Below, piece after piece: positions 45,363-54,908 of a DNA stretch of 64,000 nucleotides. Position numbers and translations under genes: made by a program. The notes below the pieces were generated by a model. The model made no database searches and had not been told where the DNA came from. It was given only the letters and a program-made list of their open reading frames with translations. How positions within the stretch are numbered: position 1 is the stretch's first letter; each line of letters starts with the position of its first letter. The DNA is from Burkholderiales bacterium (lineage in GTDB: Bacteria > Pseudomonadota > Gammaproteobacteria > Burkholderiales > SG8-41), in the NCBI GenBank assembly GCA_030684405.1, contig JAUXYA010000011.1:124001-188000 (forward strand). The letters are read 5' to 3'.

Positions 45363-46070
45363 TTGACCCAAGAATCCCGATCCACCGGCCTCATCACCGT
45401 CCGCCTCGACGTCGCCCCCAATCACGATGCCGAGTTCAACGATTGGTACCGCCTCGAACACGTGCCCCAGCTGACTGCGATGCCCGGTTTCATCCGCACG
45501 CGGCGCTATTTCTGCGAAAGTGCGGACATCCGCTATCTCGCCTGGTATGAAACCGCCGACGAAACGATCGAAGCCGGGCCGGATTTCCAGCGCATCGTCA
45601 CCTGCCCCACGCCGTGGTCACTGCGCATGCGCACGCTCTACGGCGACAAACGCGAACGGATGAATTTCCAGCTGATGTGCGAGGTCGGCAGCACGCCGTC
45701 GCCCGACGCCCCGTGGATGTACATCGTGCACACCGACATTCCCGACCACATCGTCGAAGAATACAACGCCTGGTACGACAGCGAGCACTTGCCGCGCTGC
45801 GCGGCGATTCCCGGCGTGCTGCGCGCGCGGCGCTATATGTCCACGGGCATATTCGGCGGCACGTCCGACGGACCGAAATACCTGACCGCCTACGAAATGA
45901 CCGGCCCGGATGTCTGGGAAAGCCCGGCCGCGCTGCAGGCGCGCAAAACACCGTGGACCGAGAAAATGCGTTCGCTGTTCAGCAACACCCGGCGCGCGCT
46001 GTACCAGCTGATCGCGCCGGCGGTCAGCCATGAACAGGCCACCTCCATGAAACGCATATCCGTCTCATGA
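45363..46070 (+). CDS. Duplicated dimeric alpha-beta barrel (EthD-like) protein
   Basis: 235 residues, TTG start at 45363 (no better start). It carries two tandem copies of the ferredoxin-like half-barrel: the first with EFNDWYRLEHVPQL (about residue 25) and RTRRYF, the second with EYNAWYDSEHLPRC (about residue 130) and RARRYM. The repeated WY-x-x-EH-x-P motif marks EthD/NIPSNAP-like folds that act as small-molecule oxygenases or decarboxylases, or as binding proteins. Its end overlaps the enoyl-CoA hydratase start (ATGA). Confidence 0.8.
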   Translation: MTQESRSTGLITVRLDVAPNHDAEFNDWYRLEHVPQLTAMPGFIRTRRYFCESADIRYLAWYETADETIEAGPDFQRIVTCPTPWSLRMRTLYGDKRERMNFQLMCEVGSTPSPDAPWMYIVHTDIPDHIVEEYNAWYDSEHLPRCAAIPGVLRARRYMSTGIFGGTSDGPKYLTAYEMTGPDVWESPAALQARKTPWTEKMRSLFSNTRRALYQLIAPAVSHEQATSMKRISVS

Positions 46071-46858
46071 GCGAACAGGACATGCTGCTGCTCAGTCGCA
46101 TTGAAGATCGGGGCGAAGCCGGTCGCATTGCCTGGCTGACAGTCAACAATCCTTCACGACGCAATGCGCTGGGCATGGCCGGCAAGCGTGCAATTGCCGC
46201 AGCGTTCTCGGACCTGGCCCGTGACGAGCAGCTGCGCGCGGTAGTTATTACCGGCGCGGGTGAGAAATCGTTTATCGCCGGCGCCGACATTCATGAAATG
46301 AAGGATCTAGATGCCGCCGGCGCGGAAATTGAACACACCCTCACGCATGTGGCCAATGAATCCATCCGCGCACTCCCTGTTCCGGTGATTGCGCGCATCA
46401 ACGGCTGGTGCCTGGGATTTGGCATGGAACTCGCCGCCGCCTGCGATCTGCGCGTGGCCGTCGATACAGCAAAGTTCGGCATGCCCGAAGTGCGCGTAGG
46501 CATTCCTTCCGGCATGGAAGCGGCACTGCTGCCGCGACTCGTCGGCTGGGGAAAGGCAACCGAACTTGTGTTTACCGGCGACATCATCGACGCCCATGAG
46601 GCTCACCGCATCGGCTTTTTGCAGGCGCTGACACCTGCGGACAGTCTCGATGCCAAGGTTCGGCAATGGATCGATTCCATACTGCTCGGCGGGCCGCGCG
46701 TGATGCGTTTGCAGAAAACATTGCTGCGCGACTGGGAGCGACTTCCGCTTGCAGACGCCATACAGGCGGGCATACGCGCCTGCGTGGAAGCCCGCAGCAG
46801 CGACGAACCGCGGCGCATGATGCAATCCTTCCTCAATCGCAAGAAAAAAAATAAATAA
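46067..46858 (+). CDS. Enoyl-CoA hydratase/isomerase family protein
   Basis: 263 residues of the crotonase fold. The oxyanion-hole segments GAGEKSFIAGADIHEM (about residue 65) and INGWCLGFGMELAAACDLRVA (about residue 105) are conserved, as is EVRVGIPSGMEAALLPRLVG. The family hydrates or isomerises acyl-CoA esters. It overlaps the EthD-like gene by ATGA. A decayed CoA-ligase gene follows 8 bases later. Confidence 0.93.
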   Translation: MSEQDMLLLSRIEDRGEAGRIAWLTVNNPSRRNALGMAGKRAIAAAFSDLARDEQLRAVVITGAGEKSFIAGADIHEMKDLDAAGAEIEHTLTHVANESIRALPVPVIARINGWCLGFGMELAAACDLRVAVDTAKFGMPEVRVGIPSGMEAALLPRLVGWGKATELVFTGDIIDAHEAHRIGFLQALTPADSLDAKVRQWIDSILLGGPRVMRLQKTLLRDWERLPLADAIQAGIRACVEARSSDEPRRMMQSFLNRKKKNK

Positions 46859-46866
46859 TTTAAATC

Positions 46867-47542
46867 ATGTATTTACTTGAACACGACGCGAAGCAGTTGC
46901 TGGCCCGTCACAACATTCCGGCGCCGCAAGGTCGCCTGCTGACCAATCCGACCGAAGTCACTGCGTTGCCCGCAGGCCCGTGGGTGGTCAAAGGCCAGAT
47001 CACCGCTGCGGCCGCGGCAAGGCAGGCCTGATCAAGAAGGCCGACAGTGCCGCCGATGTTTCGGCGCGCGCCGCAGACATCATCGGCAAAGCAGCCAAGG
47101 GCCGCACTGTCAATGCCGTGCGTGTCGAACAGCAGGTCCACAACGCCAGCGAAGCCTATATAGCAATGATGCTCGACCCTGCCGTTGCAGGTGCGACTAT
47201 GTGGTGGTCGATCCCGACGGAGAAATCGCACTGCTGACCAGCGGCGCCGGGCTGTCGATGATGCTGATCGACGAGATGCGCGGTGCGGGACTGAAACCCT
47301 ACAAATTCCTCGACATTCGCACTGGCGGACTGCGCGGCGAAACGAGGCACCTGGTCAACGTGCTGAACTGGATGCGCGTAGGCAAGCAGGTGAAGATGCT
47401 GATGATCTTTTTCGCCGGCGCACTGACCTACGGCTCGCATGGCGGTTATGTCGTAAAACGCGCGGTGCTGGAGACTGCCGGGGTAGCGGTCTACGACACC
47501 CTCAACGCGATGGTCGAGGGCGTCGCAACCCGCCTGCTGTAG
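46867..47542 (+). pseudogene. Decayed succinyl-CoA/malyl-CoA ligase beta subunit (sucC/mtkA-like)
   Basis: The start (MYLLEHDAKQLLARHNIPAP) is a proper beta-subunit ATP-grasp N-terminus. About 50 codons in, a single-base loss at a GCGGCCGCGGC stretch changes frame; the homologous sequence continues as GRGKAGLIKKADSAADVSA in another frame. A large internal deletion then joins residues near 100 to the C-terminal part, which resumes as VVDPDGEIALLTSGAGLSM...FFAGALTYGSHGG. The normal length is about 390 residues; about 225 codons remain. No intact alpha subunit follows. Confidence 0.82.
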
Positions 47543-47551
47543 AAACCAGAC

Positions 47552-48748
47552 TTACATCGGCAGCGGCATCATCGGCAGTCGCTTGACGACCTTGACCCGC
47601 TGCACGGTATCGCCGGCAAGATGGGTCCATACCATCGCGTCGCGCACCAGCTTGTCGACGCGGGCATGCATCATGCAGCCCTCGGGCCCGTGGATGTCCA
47701 TGTTGGCGCGGGTCACGCGCTGCACGACTTCCTGCGAGTAGTTCATCACCAGCACGTTGTTGCCGAGATCCGGCAACTTGCGATCACGCTCCCAGGCGGC
47801 GCGCAGCACGAAAGCGCGCAGCGCCTCGGTCAGCATGTACATTTCATTCAGCTTCAACTGCACCAACTGGTGGTCGATGACCAGCTTGCCGGCACGTTTC
47901 TGCGTCTTCGCAAAATTCATCGCCATGCCGCAGGCGTCCTCACAGATGCCCAGCGCATTGGCGGCCAACTCGATGTCGCCGAACTCCGACTTGTCGGTAG
48001 CGCGCGCCTTGACGCCGCCGTTGATCTCGCCGACGACGTTGGCATGCGGCACACGGGCGTTCTCGAATACCAGTTCGCCGTTCTGGTAGAACCGCCAGCC
48101 GCGCTTGTTGAACACTTTGCCGATGCGGAATCCCGGGGTGTCCTTCGGGATCATGAACATCGTGCTGCCTTCACGGATGTTGGCATCGGGGTTGGTGCGG
48201 GCATCGACGAAGAACAATTTGGCGACACTGCCGTTGGCGATGAACATCTTGCTGCCGTTGAGTACCCAGTGGTCCCCGTCGCGCTCGGCACGCAGGCGCC
48301 AGCCCGACTTCGGATCGTTCTCCGGCGGCATGCGGTTGTCGGAACCGGCATTGGCTTCGGTGCCGCCCTTGCCGAGCACGAAGCCGTGGTCAGCCATGAA
48401 GGGCTTGAGGAAGCGCTCCTTCTGGTCCTTGGTGCAGGAGGCGGCGATCAGATGGCTCCACTTCCAGCACTGGCTGAAGGTTTTCGAAACCGAACTGTCG
48501 CCGCGCGCGAGTTCCACCATCACCAAAGTCTGGGTCACGAAATCGGCCTCATGGCCGCCCCACTCCTTGGGCACCGCCAGCGTGCGGAATCCGAGTTCGG
48601 AACCGCGCTTGATGATTTCCCAATCGAAAGTCGCCTTCGGGTCGGCGATCTGGTCGCGCGCCAGCGACAGCGGACGAATTTCTTCATCGGCAAAACGCCG
48701 CGCTTCAGCCTGCCAGTGACGCTGTTCTTCGTTGAGAGAAAAATCCAT
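47552..48748 (-). CDS. Acyl-CoA dehydrogenase
   Basis: 398 residues with the standard layout: N-terminal (LAVPKEWGGHEADFVTQTLV), middle (GKGGTEANAGSDNRMPPEND; WVLNGSKMFIANG) and C-terminal (QRVTRANMDIHGPEGCMMHARVDKLVRDA) domains. It is probably cotranscribed with the acyl-CoA dehydrogenase upstream (48792-50027). The two differ enough to be non-identical subunits or enzymes of different acyl-CoAs. Substrate unknown. Confidence 0.94.
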   Translation of the reverse strand: MDFSLNEEQRHWQAEARRFADEEIRPLSLARDQIADPKATFDWEIIKRGSELGFRTLAVPKEWGGHEADFVTQTLVMVELARGDSSVSKTFSQCWKWSHLIAASCTKDQKERFLKPFMADHGFVLGKGGTEANAGSDNRMPPENDPKSGWRLRAERDGDHWVLNGSKMFIANGSVAKLFFVDARTNPDANIREGSTMFMIPKDTPGFRIGKVFNKRGWRFYQNGELVFENARVPHANVVGEINGGVKARATDKSEFGDIELAANALGICEDACGMAMNFAKTQKRAGKLVIDHQLVQLKLNEMYMLTEALRAFVLRAAWERDRKLPDLGNNVLVMNYSQEVVQRVTRANMDIHGPEGCMMHARVDKLVRDAMVWTHLAGDTVQRVKVVKRLPMMPLPM

Positions 48749-48791
48749 GATGTGCCTTTAAATTTATAAATTAAATCAAATACTTACACCA

Positions 48792-50027
48792 TCACCGCGA
48801 GTAACCGGCCACTGCCTCGGCCACCGCCAGCGGTGCGGCGAGGTCGCAATCGACTGAATGCTGCAGCACCAGCGTGTCGTGCACATACTTCTGCAGCGGC
48901 ATGTCACGCATCACGCCCATTGCGCCGAAACATTCTGCAGACTCCAGCGTCGCGCGATGCAGCGACTGCGCGGTGAAGCTGCGCGCCACCACATGCCAAG
49001 GCAGGTCGCTGACATGACGCTCGCCGACGGCATCGGGGTGATCAGTGATCCAGGCGGCCTTCAGTGTCAGCGCGCGTGCGGCCTCAAGCTGGATCGCGAC
49101 ATCGGCGAGTTTCATGCCGATGGCCTGGTGTTCGACGATATGGCGCCCGCCCTGCCAGCGCATTTTCGCGTAGTCCACCGCCGCCTCGTAGGCGGCGCGT
49201 GCAACGCCAACATTAACCGCCGCAGTTTGCAGCATGCGCCGCGCGGCGAAATCGGACTGCAGCATGCGGTGGGCCGCATCGGCGGCAAGCACGTCATCGG
49301 CGCCGACCTTGCAGTCGTTGAGCGCCACCGACGCTACTGCGCCGTGGTGCCAGCGTGCGCGTTCACCGCCATCGCCGAACGACGGCAGCGCTTCGTCAAC
49401 CTCCAGCCCTTTTGCGTCGCGCCCGAGCAACACGGTCACCGTGCCCGGTTCGCCGTCGATCTTCGCCTGCACGATGAACAGCCCGGCCACCGGCGCGTTC
49501 GAGACGAAGGGCGCCAGCCCGTTGATCGTCCAGCCCTTGCCGTCACGTGTGGCAACGACTTCCGGCTCGCCGATGGTTTCGGCGTCCTCCGGCACCGCCT
49601 GGTGGTAACTCCACGCGCGCCCGGCCGTCTCGTCACGCGCAAGCAGCGCGAGGTGAAAACGGTCATCAGCTTCAAATTTGGGCAACCAGCGTGAGCGCTG
49701 CGCTTCGTTCATCGCGCCGTGTGCCGCGCGCGCCAGCAGCGCGGTCTCACCCAGCACCATCGCGAGGTCAACATCTCCGGCGGCGATTTCTTCGAGTAGC
49801 ACGCACTGGGTCAGCAGGTCGGCGCCGGCACCGCCCGCGTCCTCCGGCAGCGCCAGGCCACGCAGACCCATCTGCGAGAGCTGGTCGAGAAAGCCGCTCA
49901 TCAACGGTTTTTCGAAGGGTTCGAGTCGTTTCGGATCGATCGCTGCGGGCTTGATCTCGCGGTCAACAAAATCGCGGATGGCATCGCGGAACTCTAGCTG
50001 TTCCGCCGTAAGTTTGAAGTCGTGCAT
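48792..50027 (-). CDS. Acyl-CoA dehydrogenase-like protein
   Basis: 411 residues; family pattern GLRGLALPEDAGGAGADLLTQC, WTINGLAPFVSNAPVAGLF, GVARAAYEAAVDYAKMR. It is more diverged than the neighbouring acyl-CoA dehydrogenase. Such divergent pairs often form heteromeric acyl-CoA dehydrogenases. A short AT-rich motif lies in the gap to the next gene. Confidence 0.9.
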   Translation of the reverse strand: MHDFKLTAEQLEFRDAIRDFVDREIKPAAIDPKRLEPFEKPLMSGFLDQLSQMGLRGLALPEDAGGAGADLLTQCVLLEEIAAGDVDLAMVLGETALLARAAHGAMNEAQRSRWLPKFEADDRFHLALLARDETAGRAWSYHQAVPEDAETIGEPEVVATRDGKGWTINGLAPFVSNAPVAGLFIVQAKIDGEPGTVTVLLGRDAKGLEVDEALPSFGDGGERARWHHGAVASVALNDCKVGADDVLAADAAHRMLQSDFAARRMLQTAAVNVGVARAAYEAAVDYAKMRWQGGRHIVEHQAIGMKLADVAIQLEAARALTLKAAWITDHPDAVGERHVSDLPWHVVARSFTAQSLHRATLESAECFGAMGVMRDMPLQKYVHDTLVLQHSVDCDLAAPLAVAEAVAGYSR

Positions 50028-50246
50028 TCGGTTTTTCCTGTCTGTCCTGTTAATCCTGCTGATACAGTTTGTAGTACGGTTCGATGCGGATCAATGCCGG
50101 CAGCACTAGCCGACACTCCTCCGACAGGCACGCAATGTTTTTTGTATTCTGCGCGCGCCCAGATAATGCACAAATCGCTGCGCAGCGGCAACTGTAGGGT
50201 GCCGCCCGCCACGATACGGACGGTGGCACCAGAGCCGATGTCCAGG
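50028..50246. other. Intergenic region without gene
   Basis: 219 bp between the acyl-CoA dehydrogenase and SDR genes. Short frames present do not resemble proteins. It may hold the promoter for the acyl-CoA dehydrogenase pair. Confidence 0.4.
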
Positions 50247-51041
50247 TCAAATCAAGCCGCGCGCGATGCCACCGTCTACCAGTATCGACTGGCAGGTGAC
50301 GTAACTGGTCTTGTGCGAGACGAGAAACACCACCATCGGCGCGATCTCCTCCGGCTTGCCGAAGCGCCCCATCGGGATTTCATGCGTGAACTCGGCAGCA
50401 ATCTGGTCGGCCGGCACACCGCGTTCCTGCGACAGGCCAGCGATGCGCTTCGTCCACAGGCCAGTCATCGTACGCCCCGGCGACACTGAATTGACCCGGA
50501 TATTGAAAGGCAAAAACTCCACGCCCAGCGTCTTCACCATCGCGATCAACCCGGCCTTGTGTACATTGGACACCAGCTGGTGCGGATAAGGCATGCGCGG
50601 GCCCGCCGCACCGAGGATCACGATGCGCCCGCCCTTGTCCGACTTTTTCAACGGCTCCAGCGCGGCGCGGATCACTCTGACGGTGCCCATCACGTTGAAT
50701 TCATAATTGGCGTACCAGGCCGCGTCGTCGAGTTCGTCGAAGAGCGCGCGCTGGCTGCCGCCGACCGCGGATACCAGGATGTCGAGCCGGTCAGTCTGCT
50801 GCTGCAGCCACGCCTGCAGGGCGGCCACTTCGCCGGCTTTCGTCACGTCCGCGGCAAACCAGCGCACGGCATGCCCCGTGGCGCGCTCCAGTTCCAGCGC
50901 AGCCTGTTTCAGCCGGTCTGCGCTGCGCGAACAGATCATTACCTTCACGCCCTCCTCCAGCAGCGCTCGCGCACATTCGTAGCCAATACCTTCGCTGGCG
51001 CCGACGACCAGCGCCCATTCGCCCTTGATGCCCAGATCCAT
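50247..51041 (-). CDS. SDR-family NAD(P)-dependent oxidoreductase
   Basis: 264 residues from the ATG at 51041 (a TTG-started frame would add six residues). The Rossmann motif VVGASEGIGYECAR (TGxxxGxG-like), NNAG-equivalent VSAVGGSQRA, and Y/K region SNVHKAGLIAMVKTLGVE show a short-chain dehydrogenase; the usual catalytic tyrosine (YxxxK) appears as VHKAG and is atypical. The C-terminal GRFGKPEEIAPMVVFLVS is typical. The substrate could be a hydroxyacyl-CoA or a hydroxyacid. Confidence 0.9.
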   Translation of the reverse strand: MDLGIKGEWALVVGASEGIGYECARALLEEGVKVMICSRSADRLKQAALELERATGHAVRWFAADVTKAGEVAALQAWLQQQTDRLDILVSAVGGSQRALFDELDDAAWYANYEFNVMGTVRVIRAALEPLKKSDKGGRIVILGAAGPRMPYPHQLVSNVHKAGLIAMVKTLGVEFLPFNIRVNSVSPGRTMTGLWTKRIAGLSQERGVPADQIAAEFTHEIPMGRFGKPEEIAPMVVFLVSHKTSYVTCQSILVDGGIARGLI

Positions 51042-51146
51042 GTTTGCCTGACTCCCCAAAAAAGACGGGGCGCCGACGCCCGAGGCGGAGTGCCCCGGCG
51101 TCGACGCCCGCGTGGTGATGCCTGAAAGCGCGGTTTATCTCGAGTC

Positions 51147-52118
51147 TTACTCGACCTTCGCGCCCGTCAGCTTGATCAGCTTGCCGTACTTCTCGTAATC
51201 GGCCTTCAAAATGCTGTTGAATTGGTCAACCGTGCTCGGCGAAGGATCCAGCGCCTGATTTTCCAGGATCTTGATCACATCGGGCATTGCCAGCACCTTG
51301 TTGATCTCGGCATTGAGGCGGTCGATGATCGGACGCGGCGTACCGGCCGGCACAAAGACGCCAATCCACGGGCTCATGTCGTATCCCGGCACTCCGGACT
51401 CTGCGAGCGTCGGCACGTTCGGCAGCGCTTTGCTCGGTTTGGTTGAACCGAGGCCCAGCGGACGCAACTTGCCACCGCGGATGTGGTTGATCACCGTACC
51501 CACCGTCGCGAACGAAGCCTGGGTTTCGCCAGCCATCAGCGCCGTGACCTGTGGCGCACCGCCCTTGTACGGCACATGGGTAATGTCGATTCCGGTCATC
51601 GAGATCAGCAGGGCCATCTGCAGGTGCGGCGCGCTGCCGTTACCCGACGAGGAGTAGTTGATCTGGCCCGGCCGCGATTTCGCCAGTGCGATGAATTCCT
51701 TGACCGTCTTGACCGGCAACGAAGGGTGCACAGTAAGGACACCCGGCTGTGCCGAAAGCATGCCGACACCGGTGAAATCCTTCATCGTGTCATAGGCAAG
51801 CTTTCTGTAGATATGAGCGTTGCCGACATGGGTCGTCGAATGCACCATGATGGTATAGCCATCGGGCGCAGCCTTCGCAACAACATCGGCGCCGATCGAA
51901 CCCGAAGCACCTGCGCGGTTGTCGATGACGAACTGTTGGCCGAGGGCTTCGGACACTTTCTGCATCACTACGCGGCCAACCACGTCGTTGGAACCACCTG
52001 CCGGCCAGGGAATGACTACGCGAACGACCTTGGCTGGATAATTCTGCGCTTGAACAGCCAGTGGCGCGCCAAACGCAACAACCAGCGCAACGCTGGCAAT
52101 GCTGAGTACTGCTTTCAT
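51147..52118 (-). CDS. Bug/TctC-family periplasmic solute-binding receptor
   Basis: 323 residues from the ATG at 52118 (strong AAGGAGG ribosome site 8 bases upstream; the open frame to 52136 is less likely). A signal peptide (about residues 1-24, ends VQA-QN) precedes the mature receptor. Family motifs include VIPWPAGGSNDVVGR, DNRAGASGSIGAD, DGYTIMVHSTTHV and VPYKGG. Such receptors feed tripartite tricarboxylate transporters; no membrane components are encoded here, so they must lie elsewhere or the receptor serves another partner. Confidence 0.95.
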   Translation of the reverse strand: MKAVLSIASVALVVAFGAPLAVQAQNYPAKVVRVVIPWPAGGSNDVVGRVVMQKVSEALGQQFVIDNRAGASGSIGADVVAKAAPDGYTIMVHSTTHVGNAHIYRKLAYDTMKDFTGVGMLSAQPGVLTVHPSLPVKTVKEFIALAKSRPGQINYSSSGNGSAPHLQMALLISMTGIDITHVPYKGGAPQVTALMAGETQASFATVGTVINHIRGGKLRPLGLGSTKPSKALPNVPTLAESGVPGYDMSPWIGVFVPAGTPRPIIDRLNAEINKVLAMPDVIKILENQALDPSPSTVDQFNSILKADYEKYGKLIKLTGAKVE

Positions 52119-52264
52119 AGAGATGTCCTCCTTCATTATGTGCCCCTGCGCTCATCGCGCGAGACTGCTGTCAATTATCCGGAAAATCGCCGCCCTCTAC
52201 AATGTTCGGGGCAAAAATTCCGACGACCAGCGCGGGCTTTTGCACGATATGGTCGTCGCGACGT

Positions 52265-53248
52265 TCAGCCTGCCTTGGCCCCGGTTTCCCTGATCAACTT
52301 GCCATACTTGTCATAATCGGATTTCAGGCGCGCAGCGAACTGTTCGGGCGTCATGAACATCGGATCCAGCGTCTGCGCGCCCAATCTGTCCGCAACTCCC
52401 TTGTCCTTCATCGCCTTCTGTATCTCCGCATTCAGACGGTCAACAATCGCCTTGGGTGTGTTCGCCGGCGCAAAGGTGCCAACCCAGGCCGTGAACTCAT
52501 AGCCCTTGATGGTTTCTGCTATCGCCGGAACATCCGGATACTGCGTGATGCGATCCTCTGAAGTCACCGCAACCGGGCGCAGACGCTTCGAGTTGATGTG
52601 CGGAATCACCGATCCAACGGTAGCAGTCATCGCCTGCACTTCACCCGAGGAAATCGCCACCGCGGCAGGCCCACCACCCTTGTACGGTACATGCACCATC
52701 TGCGTCTTGCTCATCGAGTTGATCAGCGCCATTGCCAGGTGCACAAAACTGCCGTTGCCCGACGACGAATAGGTGATTTCGTTGGGGCGCTTGCGGCCAA
52801 GCTCGATGAATTCCTTGACCGTCTTCACCGGCAGCGAGGGATGAACCACCAGCATGCCGACCTGACGACCCAGCGGCGAGACGCCGACAAAATCCTTCAA
52901 TGTGTCATAAGGCACCTTGCTGTAGAGGTGCGGGTTGGACATATGCGTGGCCGAGTGCACGAGGATCGTATAGCCATCGGCCGCACTCTTCGCCACCACG
53001 TCAGAGCCGAGGATGCCGGATGCGCCGCCACGGTTGTCGATGATGAACTGCTGGCCGGTGTTCTCGGTGAGTTTCTGCGCGACGATGCGCCCTGCGATGT
53101 CGTTCGCACCACCCGGCGGCCAGGCAACGATGACACGCACCGGTTTTGACGGATAGTTCTGCGCTTGTAGTGCGGGTGAAATCGCCCAAGTCGTTACTGC
53201 CACTACCGCAAGCAGCGGTGCGCGGCGGATCACGCAATTGCTGTTCAT
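52265..53248 (-). CDS. Bug/TctC-family periplasmic solute-binding receptor
   Basis: 327 residues with an AGGAGG ribosome site just before the ATG. The signal peptide ends near QAQNYPSKPV. Motifs VAWPPGGANDIAGR, DNRGGASGILGSD and VPYKGGGPAAVA are typical. About 60% similar by eye to the neighbouring receptors, so this is a paralogue. A degenerate remnant of another paralogue lies immediately 5' of it on this strand (53395-53520). Confidence 0.95.
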   Translation of the reverse strand: MNSNCVIRRAPLLAVVAVTTWAISPALQAQNYPSKPVRVIVAWPPGGANDIAGRIVAQKLTENTGQQFIIDNRGGASGILGSDVVAKSAADGYTILVHSATHMSNPHLYSKVPYDTLKDFVGVSPLGRQVGMLVVHPSLPVKTVKEFIELGRKRPNEITYSSSGNGSFVHLAMALINSMSKTQMVHVPYKGGGPAAVAISSGEVQAMTATVGSVIPHINSKRLRPVAVTSEDRITQYPDVPAIAETIKGYEFTAWVGTFAPANTPKAIVDRLNAEIQKAMKDKGVADRLGAQTLDPMFMTPEQFAARLKSDYDKYGKLIRETGAKAG

Positions 53249-53394
53249 TATCCACCTCCTCCTATTATTGTGGGAAAGCGTGCCGGTATCGATGCCGGCT
53301 TGAACACATTATGGACAAAATGCGCGGAGACCACAAACCGGACGCAAAAAACTCAATGACAAACGCCAGCCAACTTTGGCCTTAACATCACCGG

Positions 53395-53520
53395 TCAGTC
53401 GACCTCGGCTCCTGCTTCCTTGATCGCTTTCGCCGACTTGTCTTAGTCCGACTTCAGACACACGACAAACGGCTCATGGCTCATGAACATCGAGGCCAGC
53501 GTCCGCAAAGTCAGCACGGT
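53395..53520 (-). pseudogene. Remnant of a Bug receptor gene (C-terminus)
   Basis: Reading towards the stop at 53395, the translated remains include TLASMFMSHEPF and VCLKSD followed by an in-frame stop, then DKSAKAIKEAGAEVD; these align with TLDPMFMTPEQF, ARLKSDYDKYGKLIRETGAK at the C-terminus of the neighbouring receptors. The in-frame stop and lack of an upstream reading frame mark it as a decayed copy. It lies between two intact paralogues. Confidence 0.7.
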
Positions 53521-53724
53521 TAGCTCAGCGAGATCACGAACGCCGGCGCAATCATCAGCGCGCCAGCCACAAAAGCTGCGAGGCTGGGAAGCTTCGAGAC
53601 GCTGATGTTGTCGAATTTCCGACAACGGCCCCGCAATGCCAGCAGACAAATATCAGACAGGTGCCGGAAAGGATTGTTCCGCAGCAGGCCAGGCGAAGTA
53701 GAAAGTACGCGTCCGGCAGGCTTG

Positions 53725-54693
53725 TCAGTCGACCCTTGCGCCGCTGATTTTCACCACCCTCTCGTACTTGTCGTAATCTGACTTCAGTCGCGCGGCGAAC
53801 TGTTCCGGGCTGATGTGCATGGGATCCAGGGTCTGCGCGACCAGTTTTTCCATGACACCGGGATCGGCGAGCGCCTTGCCCAGCAAGGCATTGAGAGTAT
53901 CGACCACCGTTCTCGGCGTGCCCGCCGGCACAAAACTACCCACCCAGGCCGTGAAGTCATAACCCGGCACAAACTCAGCGATCGCCGGCACATCCGGAAA
54001 CTGCGACACCCGCTTCTCGGTGGCCACACCGATCGGCCGCAAGCGCTTTGACATGATGTGCGGGAACAAAGTCCCTATGGTCGCCAGCATGGCCTGGGTT
54101 TCGCCGGCGATCAGCGCTGTGCCGGCCGGGCCACCGCCCTTGTACGGCACGTGCACCATCTTGATTCCGGCCATTTCCGCCATCAGCGCCATCGACAGGT
54201 GCACGTAGCTGCCATTGCCGGCCGAAGCGTAGACGAGTTCACCGGGCCGCTTCTTCGCCAAAGCGATAAGTTCCCGGCCATTTCTCACCGGCAGCGCAGG
54301 ATGCACCACCAGCATGCCGACCTGACGCGCGAGCGTGGTGACACCGATGAAATCCTTCAGCGGATCGTAATTGAGTTTTTTGTAGAGATGGGAATTGGCG
54401 ACATGCGTCGTCGACTGGACCATCACCGTGTAGCCATCGGCCGGGCTCCTGGCGACGATTTCCGAGCCGATCTGCCCGGCCGCACCGCCCCGATTGTCGA
54501 TGATGAATTGCTGCCCGGCCAACTCCGACACTTTCTGGAACACGATGCGACCGACTACATCGTTGGAACCACCGGGCGGGAACACGATCACCACGCGCAC
54601 CGGCTTCTCCGGATATTTCTGCGCCGCAACGATCATCGGCGACACCATGGCGCCAGCTACCAGCAGCGCGGCAAAACGAACGGCTGAGATCAT
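53725..54693 (-). CDS. Bug/TctC-family periplasmic solute-binding receptor
   Basis: 322 residues, AGGAGTGAG ribosome site before the ATG, signal peptide ending near VAAQKYPEK. Motifs VFPPGGSNDVVGR, DNRGGAAGQIGSE, STTHVANSHLY and VPYKGGGPAGTAL. Divergent from the CoA-transferase at 54909; the shared intergenic region may co-regulate both. Confidence 0.95.
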   Translation of the reverse strand: MISAVRFAALLVAGAMVSPMIVAAQKYPEKPVRVVIVFPPGGSNDVVGRIVFQKVSELAGQQFIIDNRGGAAGQIGSEIVARSPADGYTVMVQSTTHVANSHLYKKLNYDPLKDFIGVTTLARQVGMLVVHPALPVRNGRELIALAKKRPGELVYASAGNGSYVHLSMALMAEMAGIKMVHVPYKGGGPAGTALIAGETQAMLATIGTLFPHIMSKRLRPIGVATEKRVSQFPDVPAIAEFVPGYDFTAWVGSFVPAGTPRTVVDTLNALLGKALADPGVMEKLVAQTLDPMHISPEQFAARLKSDYDKYERVVKISGARVD

Positions 54694-54908
54694 CTCACTC
54701 CTCCTTTTTTGATTATGGGCTTGAAGCCGATTTCATTATGTGTGACATGAGGTGGTGAGGCAACGGCGATTTCCCCTACCCCTGGACCACGATAAAATGC
54801 GCCGAACACACGGTTTTTCATGAATTACTGATGAACAACCCTGCTGTTCCCGTGTCCGAACCCGGACATCGCCACAGCCGGCTTTGCATCGATATGGAGC
54901 ATATTCGA

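Noticed and set aside
53443-53649. 68-codon minus-strand ORF as a real small gene
   Set aside because: Its C-terminal half aligns with the C-terminus of neighbouring Bug receptors and then hits an in-frame stop, so it is better read as a decayed receptor fragment.
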